A stretch of DNA of 64,000 nucleotides from Linnemannia schmuckeri (GCA_029449235.1 JANATG010000020.1:1027649-1091648), one strand, 5' to 3'. Positions 33,004-45,570 are shown, counted from the stretch's first letter. A program made the numbers and translations. Notes: generated from the letters alone by a model not told the origin.

Positions 33004-35265
33004 ATGGAACACGGCGAACACCGTTCATGCGCCTACGGACTACGCCATCAGGTACCGGGCACTGGAGCAACAACAGGAAACTACGTCTTGCGTGCATGAG
33101 GGACTAGCCGTCATCATCACTTTCATTCATTGACACCTTCTTTCTCATACTGTCATTTTCATTCTCTGACACCAAAACCAACAACCACGCCATATAGGCG
33201 CGCTGTCTTTCAGCCATCAAGTCTACGGATGGCAAGAGCAGTTTTATTATCGGCACTCAAGAACTCTCCAGGCCCAACGAAGTAAAAAAAAAAAATGGCT
33301 TACTTACCCTTGACAGTTCCACCTGTGTCGTGGCGCACATGAATGCAATTGCGGAATATTTTTGGAAGCTGGTCAACAGGCACGCGGTTCTTACAACTTG
33401 TTCTTTCTTCGATCCTTTGTCATAGGTCCATTTGCTGACGTTTGATGAGGAGTTCTTTGAGATTAGTACAGCGATATTCAGTCACCCGCATGAGATCTGG
33501 GATATCTCGGCGTCCAAGGAAGATCCAGATTTGTTCTTTACATGCTATCGGGAAGGTAAGCAACAATATTCGATGGTTTGGCGACTACCGCAACAGTGTA
33601 GAGGAATCTATTATACAGAAACCGTTAGCGTTGTTCCTCACCAAATGGCTTTTTTCTTGGTGGCGCCCAATATATAGTGATTGACGGAAAGAAGACACAG
33701 AGTAAGGCATCGTTGTGGCGGATGAAACGTGGATACCAGGAGCAGGAAGAAGATGGACACGAGGGAGGAATGCATCATCACCAACCCAGAGGTGAACTGG
33801 AGCATGTACTTAGTCTAGATATTGGCGATGGATCTGTCAAAAAGTAAGGCTGACAAACGTGGTTTTCGGTGGTGCAATATCACTCTGCATGGCAAATAAC
33901 CAGGATCTGCACACTTTCTAACACGGCCATAACCGGCTTGTTTTGCTTGGGAATTAGAGTCATTTGGCAACACAGGACAGAAGTTATCTCGGTCGAGGAC
34001 TGGCGTATATGTATTTGGGATATTGATACCAAGCAGGGTACCGTCAAGGTGAGTTATTTGACAGGATGTTTTCTTCGCAAGTTGTATCGTCGAAAAACAG
34101 TACTTAAAGTCTGACCGCGCTTTTTCTTTCTCATTACCGACTAAATCCTACAGTTGACAGGGTCGATTGATACACCAGACAAGGGGTTTAAGTTTGCGAG
34201 TGCAGTAATGAACCCTCATGCTCAGGAAGTTGTGGCTGTATACGGACGTTCGATTCAGGGCTGGAACCTGAGTTCACTCAAGTAAGGACAACAAACGAAC
34301 GAACTATCAAGGTTGTTTTTTGCACTTGATTCATCACCACATGTGAACATTGAAAGTAAACAACTTGATTCTTGCTTGTTTAGGCCGACGTTCACAATCA
34401 AGGATGCTCAGCCAGCGCTGCTTTTCTGTGTGGACTATAACCCTAATCGGCCTTTCCAGATTGCTACAGGAGGTGATGACTGCAAAGTCAGGATATGGGA
34501 CGTCCGTGACATAACCGCCGGACCTATCATGACCATTCAAGATCACACCCACTGGTAAACAACACTTTCATATTGTGGTTTAGTTCTCCGAGAGCACAAA
34601 AAGAACAGATGTAATTGCTAATCCCAAGATAATGAGGACTACTCAACACTCATATCATGTTTTAGGGTATGGTCGGTGGCATACAACAAGTTTCATGACC
34701 AGTTGATGCTGACATCTAGTTCAGACTGCCAGGTGAATCTGCAGAGTATTGTGTCGATCTCAACAGGGGCCGAGTACAAATACGACGGGGATGTGAGTGA
34801 GGGTGAACAAGGTGCGGACGAGAATGGCGAGCAGGGCGACAACGTGCAAGAGTAAGTTTTTATAAGTTAATGTTGTTGTTGTTTGGTGTTGATCTATCCT
34901 TGGAACAACACCAACAACAAATGCTCACCCATTTTAAGCATGCATGCATCTCTTTCTTTCCCTCTCTCTGACTCTCTGTCTGACTCTCTGTCTGTCTGTG
35001 GTGCCTCAATCGAGAAAAAATAAGACAAATGGGGCTCTCGACGGCCTCGCTGGCTAATTCAGACCTTTTTTGATATCTTCCCTTCCTGAATAGTCCTCCA
35101 ACGGATGGGCTTGTTCAGGCGTTTGACCAGCATGAGGACTCTGTATACCAGGTTGCATGGAGCAGTGTGGATCCATGGTTGTTCATGTCGCTGTCGCACG
35201 ATGGGCGAGCGGTGATGAACCAGGTCCCGAGTGAAGAAAAGTTCAAGATTCTGTTGAACTACTAA
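33004..35265 (+). CDS. EIPR1: EARP-interacting protein EIPR1 (TSSC1), WD40 protein
   Basis: Nine exons: 33004-33051, 33198-33281, 33426-33555, 33678-33843, 33958-34048, 34154-34281, 34384-34554, 34666-34851 and 35094-35265; 391 residues, close to human EIPR1 (387). The N-terminus YGLRHQARCLSAIKS, then FIIGTQEL, aligns with the EIPR1 start. Other anchors are HPHEIWDISASKEDP, GGDDCKVRIWDVRD, THWVWSVAYNKFHDQL and the ending SVDPWLFMSLSHDGRAVMN. EIPR1 is a propeller that works with the EARP and GARP tethers in endosome-to-Golgi traffic and dense-core vesicle biogenesis. The first two exons are short and easily missed by gene finders. An acidic insert rich in Glu/Gly lies before the last exon. Confidence 0.92.
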
Positions 35266-35284
35266 GTAGTGAGTGAGTATTACT

Positions 35285-35315
<31 letters not shown>

Positions 35316-36038
35316 TTCGTTTTGTTATCATGGCTTGGCCATCAGCTTTGTGGGTTAAAGAGTGTATGGGTATGTGTGTTTGTGTCTGTGTCTGTGTGTA
35401 TGGATATCGTATTCCCTGTTGTCTGTTACCGTTGCTTGTTATGAATTGTCCGTTGTGACAAAGAATGGATGAATTGCTTTTGTTTGGTGTCACCGATGCA
35501 TATTTCATATATCCCTTGCACATGGCTGGCAGGCATGGCATGAATGCCCCTTTCATCAAAATCCTTCTTTCCTTCTTCGTATCTGTCCATCCCGTCCTTC
35601 CCTTACTTCCCTCCCCTCCGTCTCTCTCTCTCACTCTCTCTCTCTCACTCTCTCTCTCTCTGTCTCCTTGTCTCTAGTTATGTGTTTCGTGCTCTCTTTC
35701 TTTTTGAGTTTATTCGAATGCAGCAATTAAGCGAACATTGAATATTTTTGTCCGTTGCAGTTGCACGCTGTTTTGTGCCACTTCCTCCCTTTATTTCCCT
35801 GGTCCTATTTCGTCCAGCCTCTCCTCTTTTTCCTTTTTCTTTTTCTTTTTTCCCTTTTCTCATTCGTCTCTCCGATTCCCATTTCCCGCACACTCTCATC
35901 ATCTTCCCTTCCTTTCATCATCATCCCTCTCTCCTATACTTTATATCTCTAATCCTCTTTCCTATCCACTTGCTCACTCACTCACTTTCACCACAACACG
36001 CCTAACTCCTTCTTCTTTCATACCTTCGACTCTACATC
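35266..36038. other. Intergenic region, pyrimidine-rich leader of the septin gene
   Basis: An A26 run (35285-35310) follows the EIPR1 stop. A TCTC-type microsatellite lies at 35621-35662. 35765-36035 is strongly CT-rich and leads directly to the septin start, as is typical of a fungal 5' leader. No other gene is visible. Confidence 0.6.
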
Positions 36039-38855
36039 ATGTCTACTGAAATCAGTATGTTCTAGTCGTCTCTGCCTCTCTTTCACCTTCATCTTGCGTC
36101 CAGGGCGGACGATGGAGGCTCGTTTCATTGTTCTTCTTTAACATCAACCACTAACCGTACCTTTTCTCTATGTTTACTTCTTGTCTCTTTAGCTAACCCT
36201 ACTGCCAAGGTACGCCAAGTGCTTCAGAAACAGCACCAGCAACTCAACATATCCCCTTTTGCCCTCTACACTCGCCCGCTCGCTATCGACCTGACGACAC
36301 CCCCAGATCTTTCCTCTCCACCATCGCCTCAATAACAAGATGGAAGGAGCAATCGAACAAAAAAACACCGTCAACTCGCTACAGATGGATATCCAGCAAA
36401 CAGTTCAACTCCACCCTTTCTTTCGCTCCTCACTTTATGTGGGAAAGAATGAAAGGAGAGGCGCACTCTCCCTGTTTTTTCGCGCTTATTCCTGTCTCCC
36501 ATTTGCTCCCTTACACCATTCTCCTATCACACTCCTCATTATGGTTTTCCAACTAAACAGTTTCAAACAACTGTCAAAAGAATGGTTTTGGGGTTAACTG
36601 AAGGACGAGAGATCCTCGAAGAACATACATCCGTCTTGTCGCATGCACGCAAGGGTATAAGTTGTTAACCGTATTTTGATATTGAACAACGTGTTGTTTA
36701 TCCATTTAGTCCTTGGCCAACGGCACCCTCCGCAAGAAGCTCCAGGGCTATGTCGGATTCGCCAACCTTCCCAATCAGGTTCACCGCAAATCCGTCAAGA
36801 AGGGCTTCAACTTCACCGTCATGGTTGTTGGTAAGCCATCCTGACAGAAAAACACATTCCTATCGCCTCCCTGCTTTTTTTCCTTTTTTTTTGCTTCATC
36901 AAGTCTGCTCTCGACTTGACTGTCGGTGTAAAAAAGCAGAAGGTGTCCCTTTTTTTGCTCGTTTCGTTACATCTTTACTTTTTGTTTGTTTTTTATGTTT
37001 TCTCGGAGCCTGTGTGTCTTTTCCTGATGTTTATATGGCTTCACGCTCTGTGGTGCTCCTTCCTTTTTTCACTGCTCCTTTTTTTCCTTGAGAGTGAATA
37101 AGAGAAGAGAGATGGGCTCGCAGACTTATTTATATATCACAATCAATTATTGTATCGAGGGCGACCGCTGCTGCTCAAAAACATTCCGACTGTGGAATGA
37201 ACTTGAACCAAACAACGAAAAGGGTCTCTTCTTCTCTGCCTCTCCCTCTGTGTCTCCCGCCCATTTTTGTCGGCCTTTCAGCATCAAAAGTCTTTTCCAC
37301 GACACTCAAGTCCTGACCTTTCTCTGTCCTACTTTCAATCGCTTCTCTGTCGATAGGTGAATCGGGACTCGGCAAATCGACTCTTGTCAACACCTTGTTC
37401 AACGCCCCCTTGTACCCCCCCAAGGAGCACGCTCCTCTCTCTGAGGAGAGCCCAAAGACTGTCGGCATCCAGGTCCTCAGCACTGATATTGAGGAGAACG
37501 GTGTCCGCCTGAAGCTCAACGTCGTCGACACCCCCGGCTTTGGCGACTTTATCAACAACGAGGACAGGTAACGAACAACAGCAATGGAATTCTTTCAGCA
37601 AAAACACAAACGAACGGTAGTGGCAACTGTACTATGCCTCTTGTTCCCTCATCCAAAACCAACCAACCAATGCGCTTTGCATTTGTTTTTGTTTTTTGCT
37701 CAACTTGCATTATTTCAAAATAGCTGGAAGCCCATCTTGGAGACCATCGAGAGCCGCTTTGATGCTTACCTCGACCAGGAGAACAGAGTCAACCGCAGCA
37801 AGATCTCCGACACCCGCGTCAATGCTTGCTTGTACTTTATCGCCCCCACCGGCCACTCTCTCAAGGCTCTCGATATTGAGTTCATGAAGCGTCTTCACAA
37901 GAAGGTCAACTTGATCCCCGTCATTGCCAAGTCTGACACCATGACCAACGAGGAGATTGCTGCCTTCAAGGAGAGAGTACGTGTAGCCGTCTTGTTGATA
38001 TTGTGACGATTTGACTGAAAGCAACAAAGAAGCCGGCAATGGTACAAGGGAGAGCTTATAGATGGACAGTACGACTAACGGACTTTAGCACTTTTTCTCT
38101 CGGCATTCATAGATTCTCTTGGATATTGCTCACCACGATATCAAGATCTACCACGCTCAGCATTACGACTGTGATGACATTGAGACCATCAACGAGACAA
38201 AGGATGTCATGGTATGAACAAAGCAACCTGCTGCACGAGATCATTGGCAAACAAAGGCATGGACTTTTTTATTGACCATCAATTAACCGGTTTACCTGAA
38301 CCCAAATAGAGTAAGATTCCCTTCGCCATTGTTGGATCTGACAAGGTTATCGAGACTGCTGATGGTCGCCATGTCCGTGGACGCAAGTACCCATGGGGCG
38401 TCATTGAGGTCGACAACGAGGACCACTGCGACTTTGTCAAGCTCCGTCAGATGTTGATCCGCACCCACATGGAGGAGCTCCGTGAGTTCACCAACGACAT
38501 CCACTACGAGAACTACCGTACGGAGAAGCTGATCGCCATGGGCTACCAGCAGGATCACACCGTCTTCAGAGAGGTCGACCCCCTCGCCAAGTTGGAGGAG
38601 GAGCGTGCTTTGCACGAGGCCAAGCTTGTGAAGATGGAGCAGGACATGAAGCACGTCTTCCAACAGAAGGTCCAGGAGAAGGAGGCCAAGCTGACACAAT
38701 CCGAGGCCGAGCTCTATGCCAAGCACAAGGAGATGAAGGATGCCCTCGAGAAGCAGAGATTGGATCTGGAGGACAAGAAGAGGAGGATCGAGCAGGGCCG
38801 TCCCATCACCCCAGAGAAGCCCAAGAAGAAGGGCTTTGGTTTCGCCAACAAGTAA
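36039..38855 (+). CDS. CDC3: Septin, Cdc3 group
   Basis: Seven exons: 36039-36054, 36193-36209, 36710-36830, 37357-37567, 37724-37976, 38113-38211 and 38310-38855; 420 residues. The group signature GYVGFANLPNQVHRKSVKKG precedes the GTPase domain. P-loop GESGLGKST, switch DTPGFGD and specificity motif AKSD are all intact. The septin unique element (RGRKYPWGVIEVDNEDH, then MEELREFTNDIHYENYR) follows. The last 90 residues (LHEAKLVKMEQDMKHVFQQK and on) form a long coiled coil like that of yeast Cdc3, ending in a basic KPKKKGFGFANK. Septins form hetero-oligomeric filaments at division sites and hyphal branch points. The first two coding exons are only 16 and 17 bases, so automated models may misplace the start. 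Confidence 0.94.
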
Positions 38856-39747
38856 ATAGAGCCACCGTGAACGCGCGCTCCCACGTTTTTCGAGAATGGT
38901 AAGCCCCTCTTCTTTTATTGTTTGTTTTTCTACTTTGACTAGTGTTTTATTTGATGTCAGGTAGACCTGGAAACTGACCTGTTGTTTTCTCTGTCTTTTG
39001 TGTGTTGCTCATGCGATAGCTTCACACCTCAATTCTATACCTCTTGCCATCTTTCTCTCTTTATTTTCTTCCATCTTCTTGCTCACCCCTTCTTCCTTCG
39101 CGTGCGTAACACCTTCCCTCTTTAATGCTCTTCTACTCTTGAACAAACAAATTGACTAAAAAAAACTAGAAAAAATACGGAGACGTTTTTTGTGTTTCTT
39201 TTCTTTTCTGTGCCTTTTTTTTGTTTATCTACTTAATTATTTATGCCCTCCTCTCTTTACGTTCCTACACTTCATCACTTTTTCCATGCACTCAGACAAC
39301 AAGCACAAAAAATATCAGCTGTCTATCTTCGATCCTGCTCCTTTTATCCATTAAACTTTGCCTGTTTCGTTGAATGTCACTCTTTTTTTTTTCATTGGTG
39401 CTTGTTAGTTTTCTCGAGAAGAAGGATGAGCGGAATTAGTGAGGGCAAGATAGATAGGGAGGGAGAGAGAAAGCCATGAGGATCGGGACTCTTTTCATTA
39501 TTTTTTTTCTGCTGGACCGGAAATAAAGATATATTGACACACATTTAGAATAAACCTTCCCGCATCTCCCGCTCTCTATCTCTCTTTCCTCTTTGACGCT
39601 CTTCATTATGCTTGTTCGCTTTACCGCACGCGCATATGTTACCGAAAGGAGTTCCACACCAGTGGGCCACCTCTTCAAAAACAGAACGAAGCATTGAACC
39701 TTGCACTTGAAGAATTCAATTTTCTGCATAAGGGCCGCGTTCCACTC
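38856..39747. other. 3' region of the septin gene up to the first retroelement
   Basis: AT-rich and CT-rich non-coding sequence with no coding frame of note. It ends at 39747, directly before the T tract that marks the poly(A) end of retroelement copy A. I could not find a matching short duplication for this boundary. Confidence 0.5.
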
Positions 39748-42509
39748 TTTTTTTTTTTTTTTTTGTACACAATTTTATTTCTCTGACAAACAGTACAAAG
39801 GAGGCATTTGGAAGTAAAGGGGACTACAGACCAAACTCTTCAGTACACCATCCGCCAGTCACAGTCCGACCCGGAGCCTGGCTCTGCGCAACAATTGTCG
39901 CTGCTCTTCACAGCAAAAACGGAAGACAAAATAAAACTAGATACGAATAAAGGGGATTCTTCCCATCCTCTCCATCAATGACAATTTCCTCCTTCCCAAC
40001 AGACTATCCAACAGCCGCTCATCAGCTGTGCGTGGTTCCTTGGTCGCTCCAGGGCAGGTTCGATCCTTATGTATGGCTAGCGAAGCGCCACACGGGCAGA
40101 ACCCATCATGCGTGATGTAACCGTATCCTCGACTCCAGTCACCTCGGGCGCCGGTGTATTTGGATGTTTTGTCCTTGGCAGTGATACCTTGCATCTGCTC
40201 CCACGCGATCGTCATGGAGCATCGTGGTTTCCAGATCAGTTCTGAGGCCTGCGTCTCCAGGTAGCCAATAAACTTGTGAAGGACCGTCTTGGCAATGGAC
40301 TGTGGGGTCTTGAAGGCCGAGGACCACTCAGTCAACATGCTCTTGGGGGTGATTCCGCGAAGAAGGTCCGAAACGTACCACTTGGGGTTTTCATCACGAT
40401 CGGGAGCAGGACTACCGCTGTGCACGGCTCGAGCTCCACCGATAGAAGAGAATCCCCGAATATGATCCGCATCTGAGGGGGACTGCCAGTATATGGGTAC
40501 TGGCCGTGGTGCTTGACGACCATTGTCAGTTGCTCGCTTGTGTTCACGCTTCCTGGCGGCATTGTAGCTATTTGTTGCCTGAACGCCCCATTCATCAATC
40601 TTGCCCATGGCCTCCTTCCATATCGCAGTGGTTGTCTCAACAGTAGAGGGGCATCTCCAGACGTGCTCATTGTCCTCCTCCTCCTGCTCACATTGTCGAC
40701 ACAGGCAGGTAGAGTACAAATCAGGCTTCCGAGCCTGCATGGAGTTCAATGTTGGCAACATTCCATGCAGCTTCTTGATATGATGTGTTCGTTGGTGGGA
40801 GTCCTTGCTGTTGCTGTAGAAGGTGAAGACGGCGCGTCTGTCATGGACATGGGCCAAGGTCGAACTCCATTCCACATCGTCAATGTCCGAGATCGCCCTC
40901 TTGACCCGTCTTTGTGATATCCAGACTTGATGATGGCGGATTGTCGATTGTTGTTTAAGGAGCTGTCGCAGATCGATTTCGACAAGCCTGCCATTGCAAT
41001 GTGCAAAGCTGTTGATGTCCGTCTGCTGAGTGAGATCCACCACCAAAGGCACCGTAACACTCTGTGCTGCCGCCTTTGCCGCCTGATCCGCTAGCTCATT
41101 TCCTTGAATGTTGTTGTGTCCCTTGATCCATACCACTTCGACTTTGCCTGGCCGAGATTCCACAACCTGCCATAATACCGCCCAGATACCGGCATAAGTG
41201 CTCCTGAATCGTTTCCTCGGTAAGGCATCTTGACGATTCTTCACCATATGATGATACTGTTCCACCACCGACTGGTTGTCCAGTTTGACCACAATGTTTT
41301 GTTCCGGAGGTGCTGACAAGACTGCGGCTAGTAAGCCCATGAGCTCAGACTTGGCCGAGGATGCATGACCGTCCGTTCGTCCTTGTACTGTCAGGGGATT
41401 GTCCTGAGTAAGGTCCACCACTCCAAAAGCCAGTGACACGTCGGATGTTCCTGAGTTTAGAAGAGATCCATCCGAGTACAAAACTCGGGGGGTGGAGTTG
41501 TCTACTGGTGTGTCCTGTATTGTTCGCATGGACGCTGCTTCCGCCGGTGAGAGACAAAGTGGGCCGAAGGTTGTGGTGAGGGGGCCTGATGCTGCGAGCG
41601 GTTGGACTCGGTACTGTTCTTGCAAAGGGAAGTTCGAGGTTGTGTCAAAGGCCGATTTGCATAGTGGTTGAGTCTTCTTGGGCCGTGGCATCGTCTCCTT
41701 TAGGCGAGAGACGACCGAGCGATGGTGAAGACGGTAAGCCTTTTTTTCCTGTTGCTGCTGTTGTTTCCTCTCACGGAGGGACTCTTGCAAGCGTGAGACA
41801 ACAGAATAGTGCTGAAGACAAAGTGCCTCTGCTTCCTGTTGCTTTCTGGCTCGAAGGGATTCCTGTAAATGAGATTCCGCTACTGCTCTGTTCAGTCTGG
41901 TTTCCATATCCGAGCGGAGAGAATCAAGGTGGCGAGTCCGGTACTCATTGACAGCCTCGGTGGCTCGGCGACGTATTCCAAGGGCAACGGTCTTGCGACG
42001 ACTAGCAGCAGACTGAACACGCGCAGCTGCATTGACAGCGTCATGGTCGACGTTGGATAGCATGGCGGTTAGGTCTTGCGGTCTCTTAGCAAGTTGCTTC
42101 CGATACTGAGCTCTAAGGGCGTCATACTTGGTGGTGTTCTTCGCCTGAAGCTTCTTGGTCTCGCAAGTAATGCGTAGGATCTCAGCGTTGTATTCTGCCG
42201 CGGGACGAAGGAGACGGTGTCTGCAGGTGCTGTCCAGGGAGGCGACTGCCCGCTCGAAGATAGGGTCAGTTGCATTGGGTGGAAGAGGAGATTGAGTGTG
42301 AGGAGATAAAAGAATGGATACAGGTGTTGGAGTGAAGGTAGCTGGCGTGTTGAATGGTGTGTCTGTGCAGGTGAGGAGAGGTGCAGGTCGATCAGATGTA
42401 GCAGAGAGTACAGGGCTCGAGACTGGGACTGGGATGACGATAGGCGACGAGACTGTAACTGGGGTGACTACCCATCTTGTGTGATGAAAGATCCGTTTCC
42501 TAGCTTTCC
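39748..42509 (-). mobile_element. Poly(A)-tailed retroelement, copy A (5'-truncated or abutting copy B)
   Basis: Read on the minus strand, this copy ends in ...ATAAAATTGTGTAC plus an A17 tail (the T tract 39748-39764). Its open frame runs from near 42500 to 39937. Copies B and C share the same 3' end pattern (GTAC then A run). This is the layout left by target-primed reverse transcription of a LINE-like element. The 5' side directly meets the poly(A) tail of copy B at 42510, so it is either truncated there or was cut by B's insertion. I found no target-site duplication for this copy. Confidence 0.8.
39937..42063 (-). CDS. Retroelement protein with RNase H domain and two Cys/His motifs (copy A)
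   Basis: The ATG at 42063 gives 708 residues, though the frame stays open upstream to the B junction near 42500. An Arg/Glu-rich, probably coiled-coil region comes first. A complete RNase H domain lies at about residues 190-340, with its acidic residues present: LYSDGSLL, SAKSELMGLL, VKLDNQSVV and GNELADQAAK. A Cys/His motif follows (CLCRQCEQEEEDNEHVWRC), and a second lies near the end (FCPCGASLAIHKDRTCPG). RNase H plus a C-terminal Cys/His motif is the usual tail of LINE ORF2 proteins such as the Tad and I groups. No reverse transcriptase or endonuclease motif is present in the sequence here. Confidence 0.8.
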   Translation of the reverse strand: MLSNVDHDAVNAAARVQSAASRRKTVALGIRRRATEAVNEYRTRHLDSLRSDMETRLNRAVAESHLQESLRARKQQEAEALCLQHYSVVSRLQESLRERKQQQQQEKKAYRLHHRSVVSRLKETMPRPKKTQPLCKSAFDTTSNFPLQEQYRVQPLAASGPLTTTFGPLCLSPAEAASMRTIQDTPVDNSTPRVLYSDGSLLNSGTSDVSLAFGVVDLTQDNPLTVQGRTDGHASSAKSELMGLLAAVLSAPPEQNIVVKLDNQSVVEQYHHMVKNRQDALPRKRFRSTYAGIWAVLWQVVESRPGKVEVVWIKGHNNIQGNELADQAAKAAAQSVTVPLVVDLTQQTDINSFAHCNGRLVEIDLRQLLKQQSTIRHHQVWISQRRVKRAISDIDDVEWSSTLAHVHDRRAVFTFYSNSKDSHQRTHHIKKLHGMLPTLNSMQARKPDLYSTCLCRQCEQEEEDNEHVWRCPSTVETTTAIWKEAMGKIDEWGVQATNSYNAARKREHKRATDNGRQAPRPVPIYWQSPSDADHIRGFSSIGGARAVHSGSPAPDRDENPKWYVSDLLRGITPKSMLTEWSSAFKTPQSIAKTVLHKFIGYLETQASELIWKPRCSMTIAWEQMQGITAKDKTSKYTGARGDWSRGYGYITHDGFCPCGASLAIHKDRTCPGATKEPRTADERLLDSLLGRRKLSLMERMGRIPFIRI

Positions 42510-42697
42510 TTTTTTTTTTTTTTTTTCGTACGCAATTTTATTTCTCCAGTGAAAAGCCCAAGAAAGCCATTCGATAGTGAAAGGAGCTACATACCAAACT
42601 CTTCCAAGAGCCATCCACCAGTCGCAGTCCGGTCCACAACCTGGCTCTGCGCAACAATTGCCGCTGCTCCTCACAGCTTCAATAGAAGAAAATAAAA

Positions 42698-45515
42698 CTA
42701 AACACGAAGAAAAGGAATTCTTCCCATCCTCTCCATTAATGACAATCTCCTCCTTCCCAACAAACTATCCAGCAACCGCTCATCGGCCGCGCGTGGATCC
42801 ATGGACGCTCCAGGGCAGCGCCCATTCTCATGTGTGGCTAGCGAAGCGCCACACGGGCAAAAACCATCTTGCGTGATGTAGCCGTATCCCTGACTCCAGT
42901 CACCTCGGGGACCTGTGTACTTGGAGGTCTTGTTCTTGACGGAGATGCCTTGTAGTCTGCTCCCACGCGATCGTCGCGGAGCACCGAGGCTTCCATATCA
43001 ACTCCGAAGCCTGCGCCTCCAGGTAGCCAACAAACCTATGCAAAACTGTCTTGGCGATGGACTGTGGGGTTCGGAAAACCGCGGACCATTCAGTTAACAT
43101 ACTCTTGGGGGTGATACCGCGAAGGAGGTCCGAGACACTCCACTTGGGGTTCTCATCACGATCGGGAGCAGGACTACCGCTGTGCACGGCTCGAGCTCCA
43201 CCGATAGAAGAGAATCCTTGAACATGTTCCGCATCCGAGGGCGACTGCCAGTGTATGGGGACCGGCCTTGGCATCTGGCGTCCATGGGCAATCGCACGAT
43301 CATATTCACGCTTCCTGGCGGCGTTGTAGCTGTTTGTTGCCTGAACGCCCCATTCATCAATCCTATCCATGGCCTCCTTCCAGATCGTAGTCGTGGTTTC
43401 TGCAGCAAGGGAACAATTCCAGACATGTTTGTTGTCCTCCTCCTCAAGCTCGCATCGTCGGCACAGGCAGGTCGAATAAAGGTCCGGTTTACGCGCTTGC
43501 ATAGAGTTCAAAGTGGGCAACATGCCATGCAGCTTCTTGATGTGATGTGTACGTTGGTGAGAGTCCTTGCTGTTGCTGTAGAATGTAAAGACGGCTCGCC
43601 TATCATGAACATGGGCCAGGGTCGATCGCCACTCCACGTCCTCGATGTCTGGGATCGCCCTCTTGACTCGCCTCTGTGCTGTCCAGGCCTGATGGTGCCG
43701 AATTGTCGTTTGTTGTTTGAGCAGCTGCCGAAGATCAATCTCCACAAGCCCACCGTAACAATATGCAAAGTTCCTAATGTCCGTCTGTTGCGCCAGATCC
43801 ACCACTACGGGTACTGTGTCGCTCTGTGCAGCCTCCTTTGCCGCCTGGTCTGCAAGCTCATTCCCGTGTACATTGCTATGTCCCTTTATCCACTCCACCT
43901 CAACCCCGCCTGGCCGAGTTTCCACAATCTGCCAGAGTACCGCCCAAATACCAGCGTATGTGCTCCTGAACCGCTTCCTGGGCAGAACATTCCGACGATT
44001 CTTTACTAGTCGGCGGTACTGGTCTACCACTGACTGGTTATCAAGGCGAACTATAATGTCCTGCTCCGGAGGTGCTGCCAGAATTGCAGCTAGAAGACCC
44101 AGAAGTTCGGCCTTGGCCGAGGAGGCATGTCCGTCCGTTCGTCCTTGAATCGTAAGAGGATTGTCCTGAGAGAGGTCGACAGCTCCAAAAGCCTGAGAGA
44201 CATTCTTCATTCCAGAGTTCAAAAGGGATCCGTCCGAATACAGAATGCGTGGCGTGGTGTTGTTAACCGGTGTGTCCTGTATGGCACGCATGGAAGCCGC
44301 TTCTGTTAGTGATATGCAAAGAGGTCCAATGTGCAAAGTGGGTAATCCTGGTGCAGAAGGTGGTTGGACTCGATAACACTCCTGTAACGGAAAACTAGCA
44401 GTGGTGTCGAAGGTTGGTTTGTTGCGAGGCTTTGTTCCCTTAAATTGAGGCAGTGTTTCCTTCAGACGAGAGACGACAGAGCGATGTTGCCGGCGAAGTA
44501 CTTCAGAATCCTGTTTCTGTTGCAGTTTCTTGGCTTGAAGGGATTCCTGGAGATTAGAGCTTACTGCTGCCTTGACCAGCCTGGTTTCCAGGTCCGCTCG
44601 AAGATCGCTTAGGCGGCGGGTGCGGTACTCACTAATGGCCTCGGTGGCTCGGCGGCGGATCTCCACGGCAATGGTCTTGCGACGGCTGGAAAGAGACTGG
44701 CTGCGTGCTGTGGCATTGGCAGCCTCTTTATCGATTGTCAACAGCATGATGGCTAGGTCTTGTGGTCTCTTGGCAAGCTGTTTCCGATATCGAGCTCTGA
44801 GCGCGGTATACTTTATGGAGTCCATTGTTTGTTGTCTCTTGGTATCGCTGGCAATGCGACGGATCTCGGCATTGAACTCGGCTGCGGGGCGAAGGAGACG
44901 TTCTCTGCAAGCATTGTCCAAAGTGGTGACTGCCCGTTCAAAGATAGGGTCGGTTGCATCGGGTGGGAGAGGTAAGAGAGCGTGAAGAGATGGTGGCGTG
45001 GGAGATGATGTTGGTGTGGGGAGTGCTGGTGTGTTGGGTGGAGTGTCTGTGCTTTGATAGAGGGATGCAGGTGGACCAAACTGAACAGAGCTCGAGACTG
45101 GATCAGGGGCGACGACAAGTGGCAAGGCCGAAGGCAGTGACAATGATGGAAGTGTGGGTGAAGGCGAAGGAATAGGTGACTGAGGAGAAGAGGGTAAAGA
45201 TAAAGTTGGTGGAGGAAGATTGAGAGAAGGAGGTGGTGGAGGAGGGAGGAGAGGGGGAAGAGTAGAATCAAAAAGAAAAGAAGAGATTGGTGTTGAAAAA
45301 AGATCAAAAGGAGAAAAAGTAGAAAAGGAAGTAAGTGGCAACAAAGAAAGGGAGGTAAGAGAAAGGAATGTCGTAGGGGCGTCAGAGGGAGAAAAAGAAG
45401 GAGGAAGGGGTGGTGACAACGAAGGGACAAGAGAAGAAGATGGAACAAAAGAAGAGACGGAAACTGGAAGAATAGAAGAAGAAGAAGAAGAAGATGAAGA
45501 AAAGGAAGAAGACAA
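42698..45515 (-). pseudogene. Frameshifted RNase H retroelement ORF (copy B)
   Basis: The open frame 45515-42900 codes for about 870 residues: a low-complexity Ser/Pro/Leu region, a 200-residue Arg/Glu-rich region, RNase H (LYSDGSLL, SAKAELLGLL, VRLDNQSVV, GNELADQAAK) and the first Cys/His motif. Relative to copy A, one extra base near 42955 shifts the frame, so the protein ends early. The second Cys/His motif and the normal stop (42698-42700) lie in another frame. The frame has no ATG until well inside (about residue 215), so its start may be lost or lie upstream. I treat it as a broken copy. Confidence 0.7.
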
Positions 45516-45519
45516 AGAC

Positions 45520-45570
45520 GAAGAAGAAGAAGAAGAAGAAGAAGAAGAAGAAGAAGAAGAAGAAGAAGAA
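45520..45570. repeat. (GAA)n/(TTC)n microsatellite at the 5' end of copy B
   Basis: About 17 near-perfect GAA units on the + strand. On the element's own strand it reads TTC and would encode poly-Ser or poly-Leu depending on frame. Confidence 0.9.

Noticed and set aside
35266..35700. Short + strand frames such as 35465-35677
   Set aside because: They read through a TCTC microsatellite and end in Ser-Leu repeats; no support as genes.
43182..44009. 275-codon + strand frame
   Set aside because: Antisense of the copy B RNase H region.
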